Position numbers and translations under genes: made by a program
Shown: positions 12,160 to 22,138 of the stretch, piece by piece
Layout of the letters: the number at the start of each line of letters is the position of its first letter
Position numbering within the stretch: position 1 is the stretch's first letter
The notes under the pieces: model-generated
The model's input: only the letters and a program-made list of their open reading frames with translations
Database searches by the model: none
What the model was told of the DNA's origin: nothing
From: Enterovirga sp.
GTDB taxonomy: Bacteria; Pseudomonadota; Alphaproteobacteria; Rhizobiales; Beijerinckiaceae
DNA length: 64,000 nt
Reading direction: 5' to 3'
Assembly: GCF_028290205.1 (NCBI RefSeq)
Contig: NZ_JAQGKF010000137.1
Coordinates: forward strand, 1-64,000

Positions 12160-12442
12160 GGCGGTCTCTGTCTTGGTTCCTGTGCGGTCCGACGCCCGAG
12201 CTCCGGGTCGCGAGCCCCGGGGACGGCCTAGACAGGGATGGCCCAGCGCGGCCTGAGGGCGGAGCGCCGCACTCCAAAGAGCCGCGCGAGGCGGCCCGGC
12301 AGGGTCGCGACCTATACCAGAGGCCGTAACCAAGCCAACCGGTTCGGCCGGGGTGTGGCGACGATTCGCGCCTTCATGGTTTGCATTTGCGCTAAAGGAC
12401 CCTCCCGTCAGGCAGACGCGGCCGCCGGCCGCTCGGGACAGA

Positions 12443-13432
12443 ATGAAGCATTTCGCCCTTTTCGCATTCCTGGCCGGCGTCACGCTGTTCAGCCTCATCC
12501 TGGCCTGGTCCGGGCTCGACGACGTCGTCGCAGCCGCCGCCTCGGCCGGCTGGGCGACCCTCGTCGTGATTGCGGCCAGGGCTGGGGCGTTGGTCGCCGA
12601 AGGTGTCGCCTGGCGCATTCTGTTTCCACCCGGACAGACCCTCGGCACCGGCGTCTGCATCCTCCTCCGCTTCATCCGCGAGGCCGTGAACCAGCTTCTG
12701 CCCGTCGCGGCGGTGGGCGGGGACGTGGTCGGCGCGCGTCTCGCGACCTTCTGGCGCGCGGACGGGGCGCTCGCCGGCGCGACCATTTTCGCCGACGTCG
12801 CCGTGCAGGCCGCTACCCAGTTCCTGTTCGCGGCCGCCGGCCTTCTGCTTCTCTTCGTCCTGAAAGGGGACAGCGAGCTGGTCCGCTATGCGGCGTTTGG
12901 CCTCGCGCTCGCCGCAGCCGGGATCTCGGTGTTCCTGGCCCTGCAGCGCCGGCAGGGCTCGCGCTGGATCAATGCCGTGCTGCGCCGTCTCGGCGGTGGC
13001 CGGGACTGGTCCGCCACGGCCCTGGTCGAGCGCCTCTGGACCCGCCTCGGTGCGGTGTATGACCGGCCGCGCCGTGTGGCCGGCTGCGCTGCGATCCATT
13101 TGGCCGTCTGGGTGTTCGGCTCCGTGGAGGTTTATGTGGCGCTCTGGGCGATGGGCTACCCGGTGACGTTTGTTGAGGCGATCGTGATCGAGAGCCTGGG
13201 CCAGGCCGTGCGCGGCGCCGCCTTTGCCGTCCCGGGTGGGCTCGGCGTCCAGGAGGGCGGCTACGTGGCGCTGTGTGCGCTGTTCGGCATCCCGCCCGGC
13301 CCCGCCCTGGCGCTCTCGCTCGTGAAGCGCGTCGCGGACCTGACGCTCGGCCTGCCGTTCCTGGTCGCCTGGCAGGCATTGGAGGGTCGGCGGGCCCTGA
13401 CGCGGCCGGCGCTGGCGGAGCGCGGGCCTTGA
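12443..13432 (+). CDS. hpnL: HpnL-type lysylphosphatidylglycerol synthase TM-region family protein
   Basis: Polytopic membrane protein; RFIREAVNQLLPVAAVGGDVVGARL and AAFAVPGGLGVQEGGYVALCALFG; adjacent to hpnI. Confidence 0.88.
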   Translation: MKHFALFAFLAGVTLFSLILAWSGLDDVVAAAASAGWATLVVIAARAGALVAEGVAWRILFPPGQTLGTGVCILLRFIREAVNQLLPVAAVGGDVVGARLATFWRADGALAGATIFADVAVQAATQFLFAAAGLLLLFVLKGDSELVRYAAFGLALAAAGISVFLALQRRQGSRWINAVLRRLGGGRDWSATALVERLWTRLGAVYDRPRRVAGCAAIHLAVWVFGSVEVYVALWAMGYPVTFVEAIVIESLGQAVRGAAFAVPGGLGVQEGGYVALCALFGIPPGPALALSLVKRVADLTLGLPFLVAWQALEGRRALTRPALAERGP

Positions 13433-14601
13433 GCGCAGCCGAATGGATCTGGGCCCTGTTGATGGGAGCGGCTGGGCTCGGCACCGCCTACCTGCTCCTG
13501 TCGGTCGCCCTGGTGCGCCGCTTCGCGGCCGCCCGCGCCGCTGCCCCGTCGACGCCGCCGCCGGACGGAGTGCCGCCGGCCATCACCGTGCTGAAGCCGC
13601 TGCACGGGGTCGAGCCGGGCCTGCGGGAGAACCTGCTCACCTTGCTGCAGCAGGATTATCGCGGCCCGGTGCGCATCGTCTTCGGCGTCCAGAGCGGCGC
13701 GGACCCGGCCATCCGGGTGGTCGAGGCGCTCCGGCGCGCCCACCCCGCGCGGGACATCGCGCTGGTGGTCGATGCCCGACAGCACGGCTCGAACCGCAAG
13801 GTCTCCAACCTCATCAACATGGCGGCGCACATCGTCGGCGAGGTGGTGGTGCTGGCCGACAGCGACATCCGGGTTGGTCCGGACTACCTGTCGGGTCTGG
13901 TGGCCGAACTTGGCCGGCCGGGCGTCGGGGCGGTTACCTGCCTTTATCACGGCCTCGCCTCCCGCAGCCTCTGGTCGCGGCTCTCCGCCCTCGGCATCGA
14001 CACGCATTTCCTGCCCGGCATCGTGACCGGGGTGGCGGTCGGGCTGGCGACGCCCTGCATGGGGTCCACCATCGCCCTCCCACGCGAGACGCTGGAGCGG
14101 ATCGGGGGCCTGCAGGTCGTGGCGAACGCGCTGGCGGACGATTACGAACTCGGCGCCGCGGTGCGCCGGCTCGGGCTGTCCGTTGCGGTGCCGCCCTTCA
14201 CGCTCGGCCATGTCTGCCCTGAGGACAACGCTGCGGAACTGATCCGCCGCGAGCTGCGCTGGCAGCGCACCATTCGGCAGATCGATCCGCTGGGCCATGC
14301 CGGATCCCTCGTGACCCACCCGCTTGCCTTCGCGCTGCCGGCCCTGGCCCTCGGGCCCGGACCCGCCGCCCTCGCCCTGGTGGTGGCCGCGGCGCTGAGC
14401 CGCCTCGCCCTCTGCCTTGCCGCAGAGAGGGCGTTCGGATTAAAGCCACATCCCTACTGGCTTATTCCGGCACGGGACCTCATGTCCCTGCTTGTGTTCG
14501 CGGCGAGCTTCTTCGGCCGCGGCGTCGACTGGCGCGGCCACCGCTTCGACGTCGCGCCCTCAGGCGCGCTGATCCCCACAACGAGGCCCGACCCTTCATG
14601 A
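13429..14601 (+). CDS. hpnI: hopanoid biosynthesis-associated glycosyltransferase HpnI
   Basis: ITVLKPLHGVEPGLRENLLTLLQQDY, VVVLADSDIRVGPDYL, GATPCMGSTIALPRETLERIGG-like; RWQRTIR; TTG start overlapping hpnL stop. Confidence 0.9.
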   Translation: MSAAEWIWALLMGAAGLGTAYLLLSVALVRRFAAARAAAPSTPPPDGVPPAITVLKPLHGVEPGLRENLLTLLQQDYRGPVRIVFGVQSGADPAIRVVEALRRAHPARDIALVVDARQHGSNRKVSNLINMAAHIVGEVVVLADSDIRVGPDYLSGLVAELGRPGVGAVTCLYHGLASRSLWSRLSALGIDTHFLPGIVTGVAVGLATPCMGSTIALPRETLERIGGLQVVANALADDYELGAAVRRLGLSVAVPPFTLGHVCPEDNAAELIRRELRWQRTIRQIDPLGHAGSLVTHPLAFALPALALGPGPAALALVVAAALSRLALCLAAERAFGLKPHPYWLIPARDLMSLLVFAASFFGRGVDWRGHRFDVAPSGALIPTTRPDPS

Positions 14602-16034
14602 TGCGGACCCTCTTCCTCCAGGCTCCCTCCTACGAGGGCTTCGATGGCGGCGCCGGCTCGCGCTACCAGGCGCGCCGCGAGATCCAGTCCTTCTGGTATC
14701 CGACCTGGCTCGCCCAGCCGGCCGCGCTGGTCGAGAACTCCAAGCTGATCGATGCGCCGCCGCACAAGACGAGCCTTCAGGACGTGCTCGGCCACGTGCG
14801 CGACTACGACCTGGCGGTTCTGCACACCTCGACGCCGTCTTTCGAATCCGACGTGAAGGTGATCGAGGCCATGAAGGCCACGAACCCGAACCTCAAGGTC
14901 GGGCTCATCGGCGCCAAGGTGGCCGTGCAGTCTGACGAGAGCCTCAAGGAGGCCCCCGTGGTCGACTTCGTGGCCCGCAACGAGTTTGATTTCACGGTCA
15001 AGGACGTCGCCGACGGCGTTGCCTGGGGCAACATCAAGGGCCTGTCCTATCGCAACAGCGAAGGGGTCATCGTGCACAACGAAGACCGCGCGGTCATGCA
15101 CGACATGGACTCGCTGCCCTTCGTCACGCCGGTCTACAAGCGTGACCTGAAGATGGAGAACTACTTCATCGGCTATCTCAAGCACCCCTACATCTCGTTC
15201 TACACGGGCCGGGGCTGCAAGAGCCGGTGCACGTTCTGCCTCTGGCCGCAGACCGTCGGCGGCCACCGCTACCGGACCCGCTCCGTCGGGCACGTCATCG
15301 AGGAGGTGAAGTACATCCTCCAGGCGTTCCCGCAGATGAAGGAGCTGATGTTCGACGACGACACCTTCACGGACGACCTTCCGCGCGCGGAGGCGATCGC
15401 GAAGGAGCTCGGCAAGCTCGGCGTCACCTGGTCCTGCAACGCCAAGGCGAACGTCCCGCGCGACACCCTCAAGGTGCTCAAGGACAACGGCCTGCGCCTG
15501 CTGCTCGTCGGCTACGAGAGCGGCAACCAGCAGATCCTGCACAACATCAAGAAGGGCATGCGGGTCGAGGTGGCCGAGCGGTTCACCAAGGATTGCCACG
15601 AGCTCGGGGTCCAGATCCACGGCACCTTCATTCTCGGCCTGCCCGGCGAGACCAAGGACACCATCCGGGAGACCATCGAGTTCGCGACGCGCATCAACCC
15701 GCACACCATCCAGGTGTCGCTCGCGGCGCCCTATCCGGGCACCTTCCTGTACAAGCAGGCCCTGGAGAACGGCTGGCTGGACCTGAAAAACGCCGAGCTC
15801 ATCAACGCAAACGGCATCCAGATCGCTCCGCTGCACTATGAACATCTGTCGCACACGGAGATCTTCACCTCCGTCGAGGATTTCTACCGGAAATTCTACT
15901 TCCGCATCCCGAAGATCGCCTCCATCGTCGGCGAAATGGTCACCCAGCCGGACATGATGAAGCGCCGGTTGCGCGAGGGCATCGAGTTCTTCCGCTTCCT
16001 CAAGGAGCGCCGGGGCACCGCGCAGGCCGCTTGA
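14598..16034 (+). CDS. hpnJ: hopanoid biosynthesis-associated radical SAM protein HpnJ
   Basis: LFLQAPSYEGFDGGAGSRYQARREIQSFWYPTWLAQPA; cluster-binding CKSRCTFC; ATGA overlap with hpnI. Confidence 0.95.
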   Translation: MMRTLFLQAPSYEGFDGGAGSRYQARREIQSFWYPTWLAQPAALVENSKLIDAPPHKTSLQDVLGHVRDYDLAVLHTSTPSFESDVKVIEAMKATNPNLKVGLIGAKVAVQSDESLKEAPVVDFVARNEFDFTVKDVADGVAWGNIKGLSYRNSEGVIVHNEDRAVMHDMDSLPFVTPVYKRDLKMENYFIGYLKHPYISFYTGRGCKSRCTFCLWPQTVGGHRYRTRSVGHVIEEVKYILQAFPQMKELMFDDDTFTDDLPRAEAIAKELGKLGVTWSCNAKANVPRDTLKVLKDNGLRLLLVGYESGNQQILHNIKKGMRVEVAERFTKDCHELGVQIHGTFILGLPGETKDTIRETIEFATRINPHTIQVSLAAPYPGTFLYKQALENGWLDLKNAELINANGIQIAPLHYEHLSHTEIFTSVEDFYRKFYFRIPKIASIVGEMVTQPDMMKRRLREGIEFFRFLKERRGTAQAA

Positions 16035-16185
16035 CACCGGCGCAGGCGGCTTGACCCGCCGCCGTGTCTCCCGCGGTCCGGTCCGGCCGCGCTTGCCGGC
16101 CGTGGAACGCGGCGTGGCGAGCCGTCCGTTCGCGGCGGCCTGAAGGCAGGTGAGCGGGTCTGCTCCCCGCGCTGATCGGTTGACC

Positions 16186-17055
16186 ATGGATCCGGCCCGG
16201 GCGTCCCTTGTGGTCACCGCCGACGATTTCGGCCTCTCGCGGGAGGTGAACGAGGCCGTCGAGATCGGGCATCGGCGCGGCATTCTGACCGCAGCTAGCC
16301 TGATGGTGGCCGAGCCGTGGTGCGTCGACGCCGTGCTGCGGGCGCGCCGGCTACCGGGCCTCGCGGTCGGGCTGCACCTGACATTGGTCGAGGGGAGGGC
16401 GGTGCTGCCCCGTTCCGAAATCCCGGACCTCGTCGGGCCGGACGGCCGGCTTCGCCAGGACCTTGCCCGCTACGGCGCGGACATCTTCTTCCGCCCCGGC
16501 GTGAAGCGGCAGGTCGCGGCCGAGATCCGCGCGCAATTCCAGGCCTTCCGCCGCACCGGGCTCGCCCTGGATCACGTCAACGCGCACAAGCATTATCACC
16601 TCCACCCGACCGTCGCCGGCCTCGTCCTGCGGATCGGGCGGGAGTTCGGCATGACGTCGCTGAGGGTCCCGGTCGAGCCCGCCGCCGTGCTGGCTCAGGT
16701 CGAGCCGACGCGGCGGGGGCTGGAGGCCCGGCTGGCGGGACCCTACGCCGCGCTTCTGCGCGGGCGGGCCCGGCGGGCCGGGCTCACGGTTGCCGACCAG
16801 GTGTTCGGGCTCGCCTGGTCCGGCGCGGTCGATCCTGGCCGCATGGCCGGGCTGCTGAGAGCGCTGGCGCCGGGCCGCACCGAGATCTACCTGCACCCGG
16901 CGACGGCGGGCGGGTTCGACGGGGCGGCGCCGGGCTATCGGTATGCGGACGAGCTGGCGGCGCTCGTCCTCCCGGCGAGCCGCGCCGCGCTCGCCGAAAG
17001 CGGCGCGGCGGTGTCCAGCTATTCGTCCTGGGCCGGGACGGGCGCAATCTCGTGA
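16186..17055 (+). CDS. hpnK: hopanoid biosynthesis-associated YdjC-like deacetylase HpnK
   Basis: VVTADDFGLSREVNEAVEIGHRRGILTAASLMV; LDHVNAHKHYHLHPTV; EIYLHPA. Confidence 0.93.
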   Translation: MDPARASLVVTADDFGLSREVNEAVEIGHRRGILTAASLMVAEPWCVDAVLRARRLPGLAVGLHLTLVEGRAVLPRSEIPDLVGPDGRLRQDLARYGADIFFRPGVKRQVAAEIRAQFQAFRRTGLALDHVNAHKHYHLHPTVAGLVLRIGREFGMTSLRVPVEPAAVLAQVEPTRRGLEARLAGPYAALLRGRARRAGLTVADQVFGLAWSGAVDPGRMAGLLRALAPGRTEIYLHPATAGGFDGAAPGYRYADELAALVLPASRAALAESGAAVSSYSSWAGTGAIS

Positions 17056-17354
17056 ACGGCGAAACCGCTTCATGAGGTCGCATCGCCTCGCGCAAGGACG
17101 CGCCTCATGTGAGAGTGGCGCGAGCGGCGAAGATTCGCCGCAGCTCCTGATTCCGGCTACGGCGTCCGCCGACCCGTCGCCGATGCGCGGAAAGGCGCTT
17201 TTACAACGTGTCCTCAAGCATTAAGGGTGACGGCGAGCTCATCCTCGACGATCGACGTCGGAGGGTCCATAATACCTATCGGACGGGATCCGGTCCGTCG
17301 GAAAGCTCCTCGGCCGCGGCCGCAGAGCTCCGTCTCGGTGACAAGGGTACGGCG

Positions 17355-18314
17355 ATGAAGGTTGTGCTCGCGCAGCCGCGAGGGTTTTGTGCCGGGGTGG
17401 TGCGGGCGATCGACATTGTCGAACGCGCGCTCGCCAAATACGGCGCGCCCATCTATGTGCGCCATGAGATCGTCCACAATCGGCATGTGGTCGAGACGCT
17501 GAAGGCCAAGGGCGCCGTCTTCGTCAAGGAGCTCTCGGAGGTGCCGGCTGGCGCCGTGACCGTGTTCTCCGCCCACGGGGTCGCCCGCTCTGTCCAGGAC
17601 GACGCGAAACTGCGCAGCCTTCCCGTGCTGGACGCCACCTGTCCGCTTGTGACCAAGGTGCACAACCAGGGTCGTCGTTACGTGACGCAGGGCCGCACCC
17701 TGGTCCTCGTCGGCCATGCCGGCCATCCCGAGGTCGTGGGCACGCTCGGCCAGATCGATGGCGAGGTTCACCTCGTTCAGACTGCGGCCGATGTCGAGAC
17801 GCTGCCGCTCGCGCTGGATACGCCCATCGCCTACATCACGCAGACCACGCTGTCGGTGGACGACACCAAGTCGATCATCGAGGCCCTGAAGGCCCGCTTC
17901 TCGGACGTGATCGGGCCCGATACCCGCGACATCTGCTACGCAACTCAGAACCGCCAGGCGGCGGTTCGGCAACTTACTGGGCTTGTCGACGTTCTCTTGG
18001 TCGTCGGGGCCCGCAACTCGTCCAATTCCAACCGGTTGCGGGATGTCGGCGAGGAGGCGGGCGTGCCCTCGTATCTCGTGGCTGACGGCAGTGAAGTGGA
18101 TCCGGCCTGGCTGGTCGGCGCCAAGACGATCGGATTGACAGCCGGGGCCTCGGCCCCGGAGGTTCTGGTGGATTCCGTCATCGACGCGCTGCGGCGCATC
18201 GGTCCGGTGGAGGTTTCCATCCTCGACGGCACGGAGGAGAACATCACGTTCAACCTCCCGTTCGAGCTCCGCACTTTCGAGCCGGCCGCCGCGGCTCGGA
18301 CCGCTGCCGCCTGA
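17355..18314 (+). CDS. ispH: 4-hydroxy-3-methylbut-2-enyl diphosphate reductase
   Basis: [69 protein letters not shown]; start MKVVLAQP. Confidence 0.97.
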   Translation: MKVVLAQPRGFCAGVVRAIDIVERALAKYGAPIYVRHEIVHNRHVVETLKAKGAVFVKELSEVPAGAVTVFSAHGVARSVQDDAKLRSLPVLDATCPLVTKVHNQGRRYVTQGRTLVLVGHAGHPEVVGTLGQIDGEVHLVQTAADVETLPLALDTPIAYITQTTLSVDDTKSIIEALKARFSDVIGPDTRDICYATQNRQAAVRQLTGLVDVLLVVGARNSSNSNRLRDVGEEAGVPSYLVADGSEVDPAWLVGAKTIGLTAGASAPEVLVDSVIDALRRIGPVEVSILDGTEENITFNLPFELRTFEPAAAARTAAA

Positions 18315-18342
18315 CGCGGCGGCTCATCAGAAGAGGCGTTTC

Positions 18343-19503
18343 GTGGGTATTCCTCTCCGGCAGGTCGTCGACGTCGGCGCCTATGTGGTCAAGCAGCACC
18401 TTCAGGGCAAAAAGCGCTACCCGCTCGTCCTGATGCTGGAGCCTCTGTTCCGCTGCAACCTCGCTTGCGCGGGCTGCGGCAAGATCGACTATCCGGACGA
18501 GATCCTGAACCGGCGCATCTCCGTCGAGGACGCGCTCGGCGCCGTCGACGAATGCGGCGCGCCGGTGATCGTGATGGCCGGCGGCGAGCCGTTGATCCAC
18601 AAGGACCTGCCCAAGATCGTCGAGGGCATCATCGCACGGCGGAAATACGCGATCGTCTGCACCAACGCCTTGCTGCTCGAGAAGAAGATCGACCAGTACA
18701 AGCCCTCGCCCTATTTCACCTGGTCGATCCATCTCGATGGCGACACCGAGATGCACGACAAGTCCGTCTGCAAGGCGGGCGTCTATGAAAAGGCCACCGC
18801 GGCGCTGAAGCTCGCCAAGGAAAAGGGCTTCCGGGTCACGATCAACTGCACCTTCTTCAACGATTCCGATCCGGAGCGGGTGGCGAACTTCTTCGACATG
18901 GTGACGGCCATGGGCGTGGACGGCATCACCGTGTCCCCCGGCTACGCGTATGAGCGGGCGCCCGATCAGAAGCACTTCCTGAATCGGCGCACCACCAAGG
19001 AGCTGTTCCGGGGCGTGTTCCGACGCGGTGCGGAGCGGGCCAAGAAGGGCGGCACGCGCTGGGCCTTCAACCAATCCACCATGTTTCTGGACTTCCTGGC
19101 CGGCAACCAGAGCTACAAGTGCACCCCCTGGGGCAATCCCACCCGGACCGTGTTCGGCTGGCAGAAGCCCTGCTACCTCCTCGGCGAAGGCTACGCGAAG
19201 ACCTTCAAGGAGCTGATGGAGGACACGAACTGGGACAATTACGGCGTCGGTAATTACGAGAAATGCGCCGACTGCATGGTCCATTCCGGCTTCGAGGCCT
19301 CGGCCGTGAAGGACACCATTCGGCGGCCCTGGCAGGCCGCCAAGGTGGCCCTGTTCGGGATCGAGACCGAACGGGCGATGGCGCCCGACATCGACCTCTC
19401 GAAGCAGCGCCCGGCCGAATACGTCTTCTCGCGTAACGTGCAGCAGAAGCTGTCAGAGCTGAAGTCCGAGGTTCGGCCCGAGAAGGCCGCCAACGCGGCG
19501 TAG
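18343..19503 (+). CDS. hpnH: hopanoid radical SAM protein HpnH (adenosylhopane synthase)
   Basis: PLVLMLEPLFRCNLACAGCGKIDYP (CxxxCxxC), GGEPLIHKDL, FTWSIHLDGDTEMHDKSVCK; GTG start. Confidence 0.97.
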   Translation: MGIPLRQVVDVGAYVVKQHLQGKKRYPLVLMLEPLFRCNLACAGCGKIDYPDEILNRRISVEDALGAVDECGAPVIVMAGGEPLIHKDLPKIVEGIIARRKYAIVCTNALLLEKKIDQYKPSPYFTWSIHLDGDTEMHDKSVCKAGVYEKATAALKLAKEKGFRVTINCTFFNDSDPERVANFFDMVTAMGVDGITVSPGYAYERAPDQKHFLNRRTTKELFRGVFRRGAERAKKGGTRWAFNQSTMFLDFLAGNQSYKCTPWGNPTRTVFGWQKPCYLLGEGYAKTFKELMEDTNWDNYGVGNYEKCADCMVHSGFEASAVKDTIRRPWQAAKVALFGIETERAMAPDIDLSKQRPAEYVFSRNVQQKLSELKSEVRPEKAANAA

Positions 19504-20133
19504 CGTTCGGAACGCGCGGCCCGCATCGCGAGCGGTGCGGATCAGGCCCGGGATCTGGCCCGGGTCGCGGCCGATCCCGGCCAGGACCCGCAGCACGTCG
19601 ACGGAGCCGTCCGGCCGCATGGCCTGGCCGGCGACCTCCGGCAGAGTGTGATCGACCGAATCCGAGATGACCCGCAGCACGGCGAAGGGCAGGCCGTGCG
19701 CGGCTGCATAGGCCGCAGCGACGTGGGATTCCATGTCCAAGGCCGCGGCGCCGCTGCGCTCGGCGAGACGCCGCTTGTCGGCGGCGGCGAGGACGGGCCG
19801 ATCCGAGCCGATCAGCAGCCCTGCCACGCGCGGAGGGAGCTCGGCCGCGAGCCGGGCCCGCCATTGCTCGATGATGGCCGGGGAGACGGCCCGCTCGGGC
19901 CCGCCCTCGCAGCCCACCCGGTCGGGGCAGACGAGATCACCCGCCTCCAGATGCGGTGCGAGGGCACCGGCCATCCCAAAGCTTACCACGCCGCACAGCG
20001 TGTCCGGCCGAAGGGCCGCGAGCCGCTCGTCGAGCCCGCTCCGGCTGCCCCCGCCCACGACGGGCCGGAGGCCGGATCCGCGCAGGACGGCCGCCTCGCG
20101 ATTCAGCCCGCAGACGAGGAGAAGCTGCCGCAC
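19453..20133 (-). CDS. hpnG: hopanoid-associated phosphorylase/nucleosidase HpnG
   Basis: LVCGLNREA, VVSFGMAGALAPHLEAGDLVCPDRV, ALDMESHVAAAYAAAHGLPFAVLRVISDSVD. Confidence 0.92.
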   Translation of the reverse strand: MRQLLLVCGLNREAAVLRGSGLRPVVGGGSRSGLDERLAALRPDTLCGVVSFGMAGALAPHLEAGDLVCPDRVGCEGGPERAVSPAIIEQWRARLAAELPPRVAGLLIGSDRPVLAAADKRRLAERSGAAALDMESHVAAAYAAAHGLPFAVLRVISDSVDHTLPEVAGQAMRPDGSVDVLRVLAGIGRDPGQIPGLIRTARDAGRAFRTLRRVGGLLGPNLGLQL

Positions 20134-20164
20134 GGGCCTGCCTCCAGGGCCGGAGGCGCGCCGT

Positions 20165-22138
20165 TCAAATGCCCCAGGGCACCCGCTGGGTGTTGGAGCG
20201 CTTGAGGTTGCGGTAGCGCGCCATGGCCCAGAGCGGGAAGTATTTCGGGTAGCCGTGGTAGCGCAGGTAGAAGACCCGCGGGAAACCGCCGCCCGTATAG
20301 GAATCCTGTGGCCACAGGCCGTCCTCCGCCTGGGTTTCGGCGAGATAGCGGATGCCGCGCTCGACGGCCTCCGTCTCGACGGCGCCGGCCGCCATCAGCC
20401 CGAGCAGGGCCCAGGCCGTTTGCGACGGCGTCGAGGGTGCCGCCACGTAGCCGTCGTAATCGAGCCGGTAGCTGTCGCAATCCTCGCCCCAGCCACCATC
20501 CGGATTCTGCACGGAGCACAACCACTCGACCGCGCGCTGGACCACGGGACCGTCCAGGTCGGCCCCGGCTGCGTTGAGGGCGCAGAGCGCCGACCAGGTG
20601 CCGTAGACGTAGTTCACGCCCCAGCGTCCGAACCAACTGCCATCCGGCAGCTGGTCGCGCTCGAGATAGGCGAGGGCTGCCTTCATGCGGGGGCTGTCGG
20701 AGGGCTCCCCAAGCTGCGCCAGCATGCCGATGCAGCGGGCCGACACGTCCACCGTCGGCGGGTCGAGCAGCGCGCCGTGATCGGCGAACGGGATGTTGTT
20801 GAGATAATCGTAGGTGTTGTCGGCGTCGAAGGCGCCCCAGCCGCCGTTCCGGCTCTGCATGCCCTCGATCCATTCCCGGGCGCGCGCCACGGGCTCGTCG
20901 AAGGCCGCCGCGTCACCCGCGAGCTTCGGCCGCAGCCGGTCCATAGCCAGCACCACGGCGGCGGTGTCGTCGGTGTCGGGGTAATGGGCGTTGTTGTACT
21001 GGAAGGCCCATCCGCCGGGACGCAGGCCCGGGCGCTCGTCGACCCAATCGCCTTTGACGTCGAGGATCTGGCGCGGCTTCAGCCAGCGCATGGCCTCCAC
21101 CACGGCCTGCTCCGCCTGCACATCCCCGGTCTCGAGGAGCGCATGTGCGGCCAGCGCCGTATCCCAAACCGGCGAGACGCAGGGCTGAAGATAAGCCTTC
21201 TCCTCGTCGACCACGAGCAGCTTCTCGATCGCGCCCCGGGCGGTGGCGCGGTCCGGATGGCTCTCCTCGTAGCCGAGAGCGTCGAACATCATCACGGAAT
21301 TGGCCATGGCCGGGTAGATGCCCCCGAGCCCGTCCTCGCCGTTCAGGCGCTCACGCGTGAATTCGACGGCCCGCTCGATCGCCCGGGCCCGGAGCTTGGT
21401 CGGCCAATGCGGGTCCACCTGCTTCAGCAGGACATCGAGGCTCTTGAAGAGGGCCGCCCAGCCGCGTTTCACATGGGTCTTGGCCTTGCGCCGGCCCGAG
21501 CCCGGCGCTGCGAACAGCTCCTGCACGCCGATGGCGCGCGGGTTCCGGGCCTTCGGCTTGATCGCCATCACGACCAGCAACGGCGCGAGCACCGTCCTGG
21601 CCCAGTAGGACATCTTGCCAAGGTGGATCGGGAACCAGCGCGGCAGGAGGATCATCTCCACCGGCATGGAGGGCGTGGCGTTCCAGGACATCTCGCCGAA
21701 CAGGGCGAGCTGGATCCGAGTGAACACGTTGGCGGTGCCCGCCCCGCCATGGGCCAGAATGGCCTCGCGCGCCTTTGCCATATGCGGCGCCGCCGGATCG
21801 TCCCCGATCATCTTCAGGGCGAAGTAGGCTTTCACGGAGGCGGAGACGTCGAACGCCCCGCCGTGGAAGAGCGGCCAGCCGCCATGCTCGCCCTGAATGG
21901 ACCGCAGATAGCGCCCCATCTTGGCCTCGAGCTCGAGGTTGTCGGGCTCGCCGAGGAAATGGCGCAGGAGGATGTATTCGGCCGGGATCGTGGCGTCGGC
22001 TTCCAGCTCGAAACACCAATGGCCGTCGTCGTGCTGATTGCCCAGCAGCGCTGCCGTGGCCGAGCTGATGGCCGAGTCGAGAGCCACCGGGGAGGGCGCG
22101 GCGCCCGGATCGTGCCGGATAGGAGCGACGAAATTCAC
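20165..22138 (-). CDS. shc: squalene-hopene cyclase
   Basis: DXDD catalytic motif (YPDTDDTAAV); multiple QW-type repeats (QNPDGGWGEDCDSY, QAEDGLWPQDSYTGGGFPRVFYLRYHGYPKYFPLWAMARY); GTG start. Confidence 0.98.
   Translation of the reverse strand: MNFVAPIRHDPGAAPSPVALDSAISSATAALLGNQHDDGHWCFELEADATIPAEYILLRHFLGEPDNLELEAKMGRYLRSIQGEHGGWPLFHGGAFDVSASVKAYFALKMIGDDPAAPHMAKAREAILAHGGAGTANVFTRIQLALFGEMSWNATPSMPVEMILLPRWFPIHLGKMSYWARTVLAPLLVVMAIKPKARNPRAIGVQELFAAPGSGRRKAKTHVKRGWAALFKSLDVLLKQVDPHWPTKLRARAIERAVEFTRERLNGEDGLGGIYPAMANSVMMFDALGYEESHPDRATARGAIEKLLVVDEEKAYLQPCVSPVWDTALAAHALLETGDVQAEQAVVEAMRWLKPRQILDVKGDWVDERPGLRPGGWAFQYNNAHYPDTDDTAAVVLAMDRLRPKLAGDAAAFDEPVARAREWIEGMQSRNGGWGAFDADNTYDYLNNIPFADHGALLDPPTVDVSARCIGMLAQLGEPSDSPRMKAALAYLERDQLPDGSWFGRWGVNYVYGTWSALCALNAAGADLDGPVVQRAVEWLCSVQNPDGGWGEDCDSYRLDYDGYVAAPSTPSQTAWALLGLMAAGAVETEAVERGIRYLAETQAEDGLWPQDSYTGGGFPRVFYLRYHGYPKYFPLWAMARYRNLKRSNTQRVPWGI

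Noticed and set aside
16021-16060. Imperfect 20-bp tandem duplication across the hpnJ stop (CGCAGGCCGCTTGACACCGG / CGCAGGCGGCTTGACCCGCC)
   Set aside because: Only about 15/20 identical; likely a minor local slippage event with no evident function.
14454-16283. 609-aa minus-strand ORF opposite hpnJ
   Set aside because: Shadow ORF; hpnJ on the plus strand has radical SAM signature and homolog-like N-terminus.
17279-17298. Near-palindrome GGACGGGATCCGGTCC upstream of ispH
   Set aside because: Two mismatched positions and expected by chance in GC-rich DNA; no known operator recognised.
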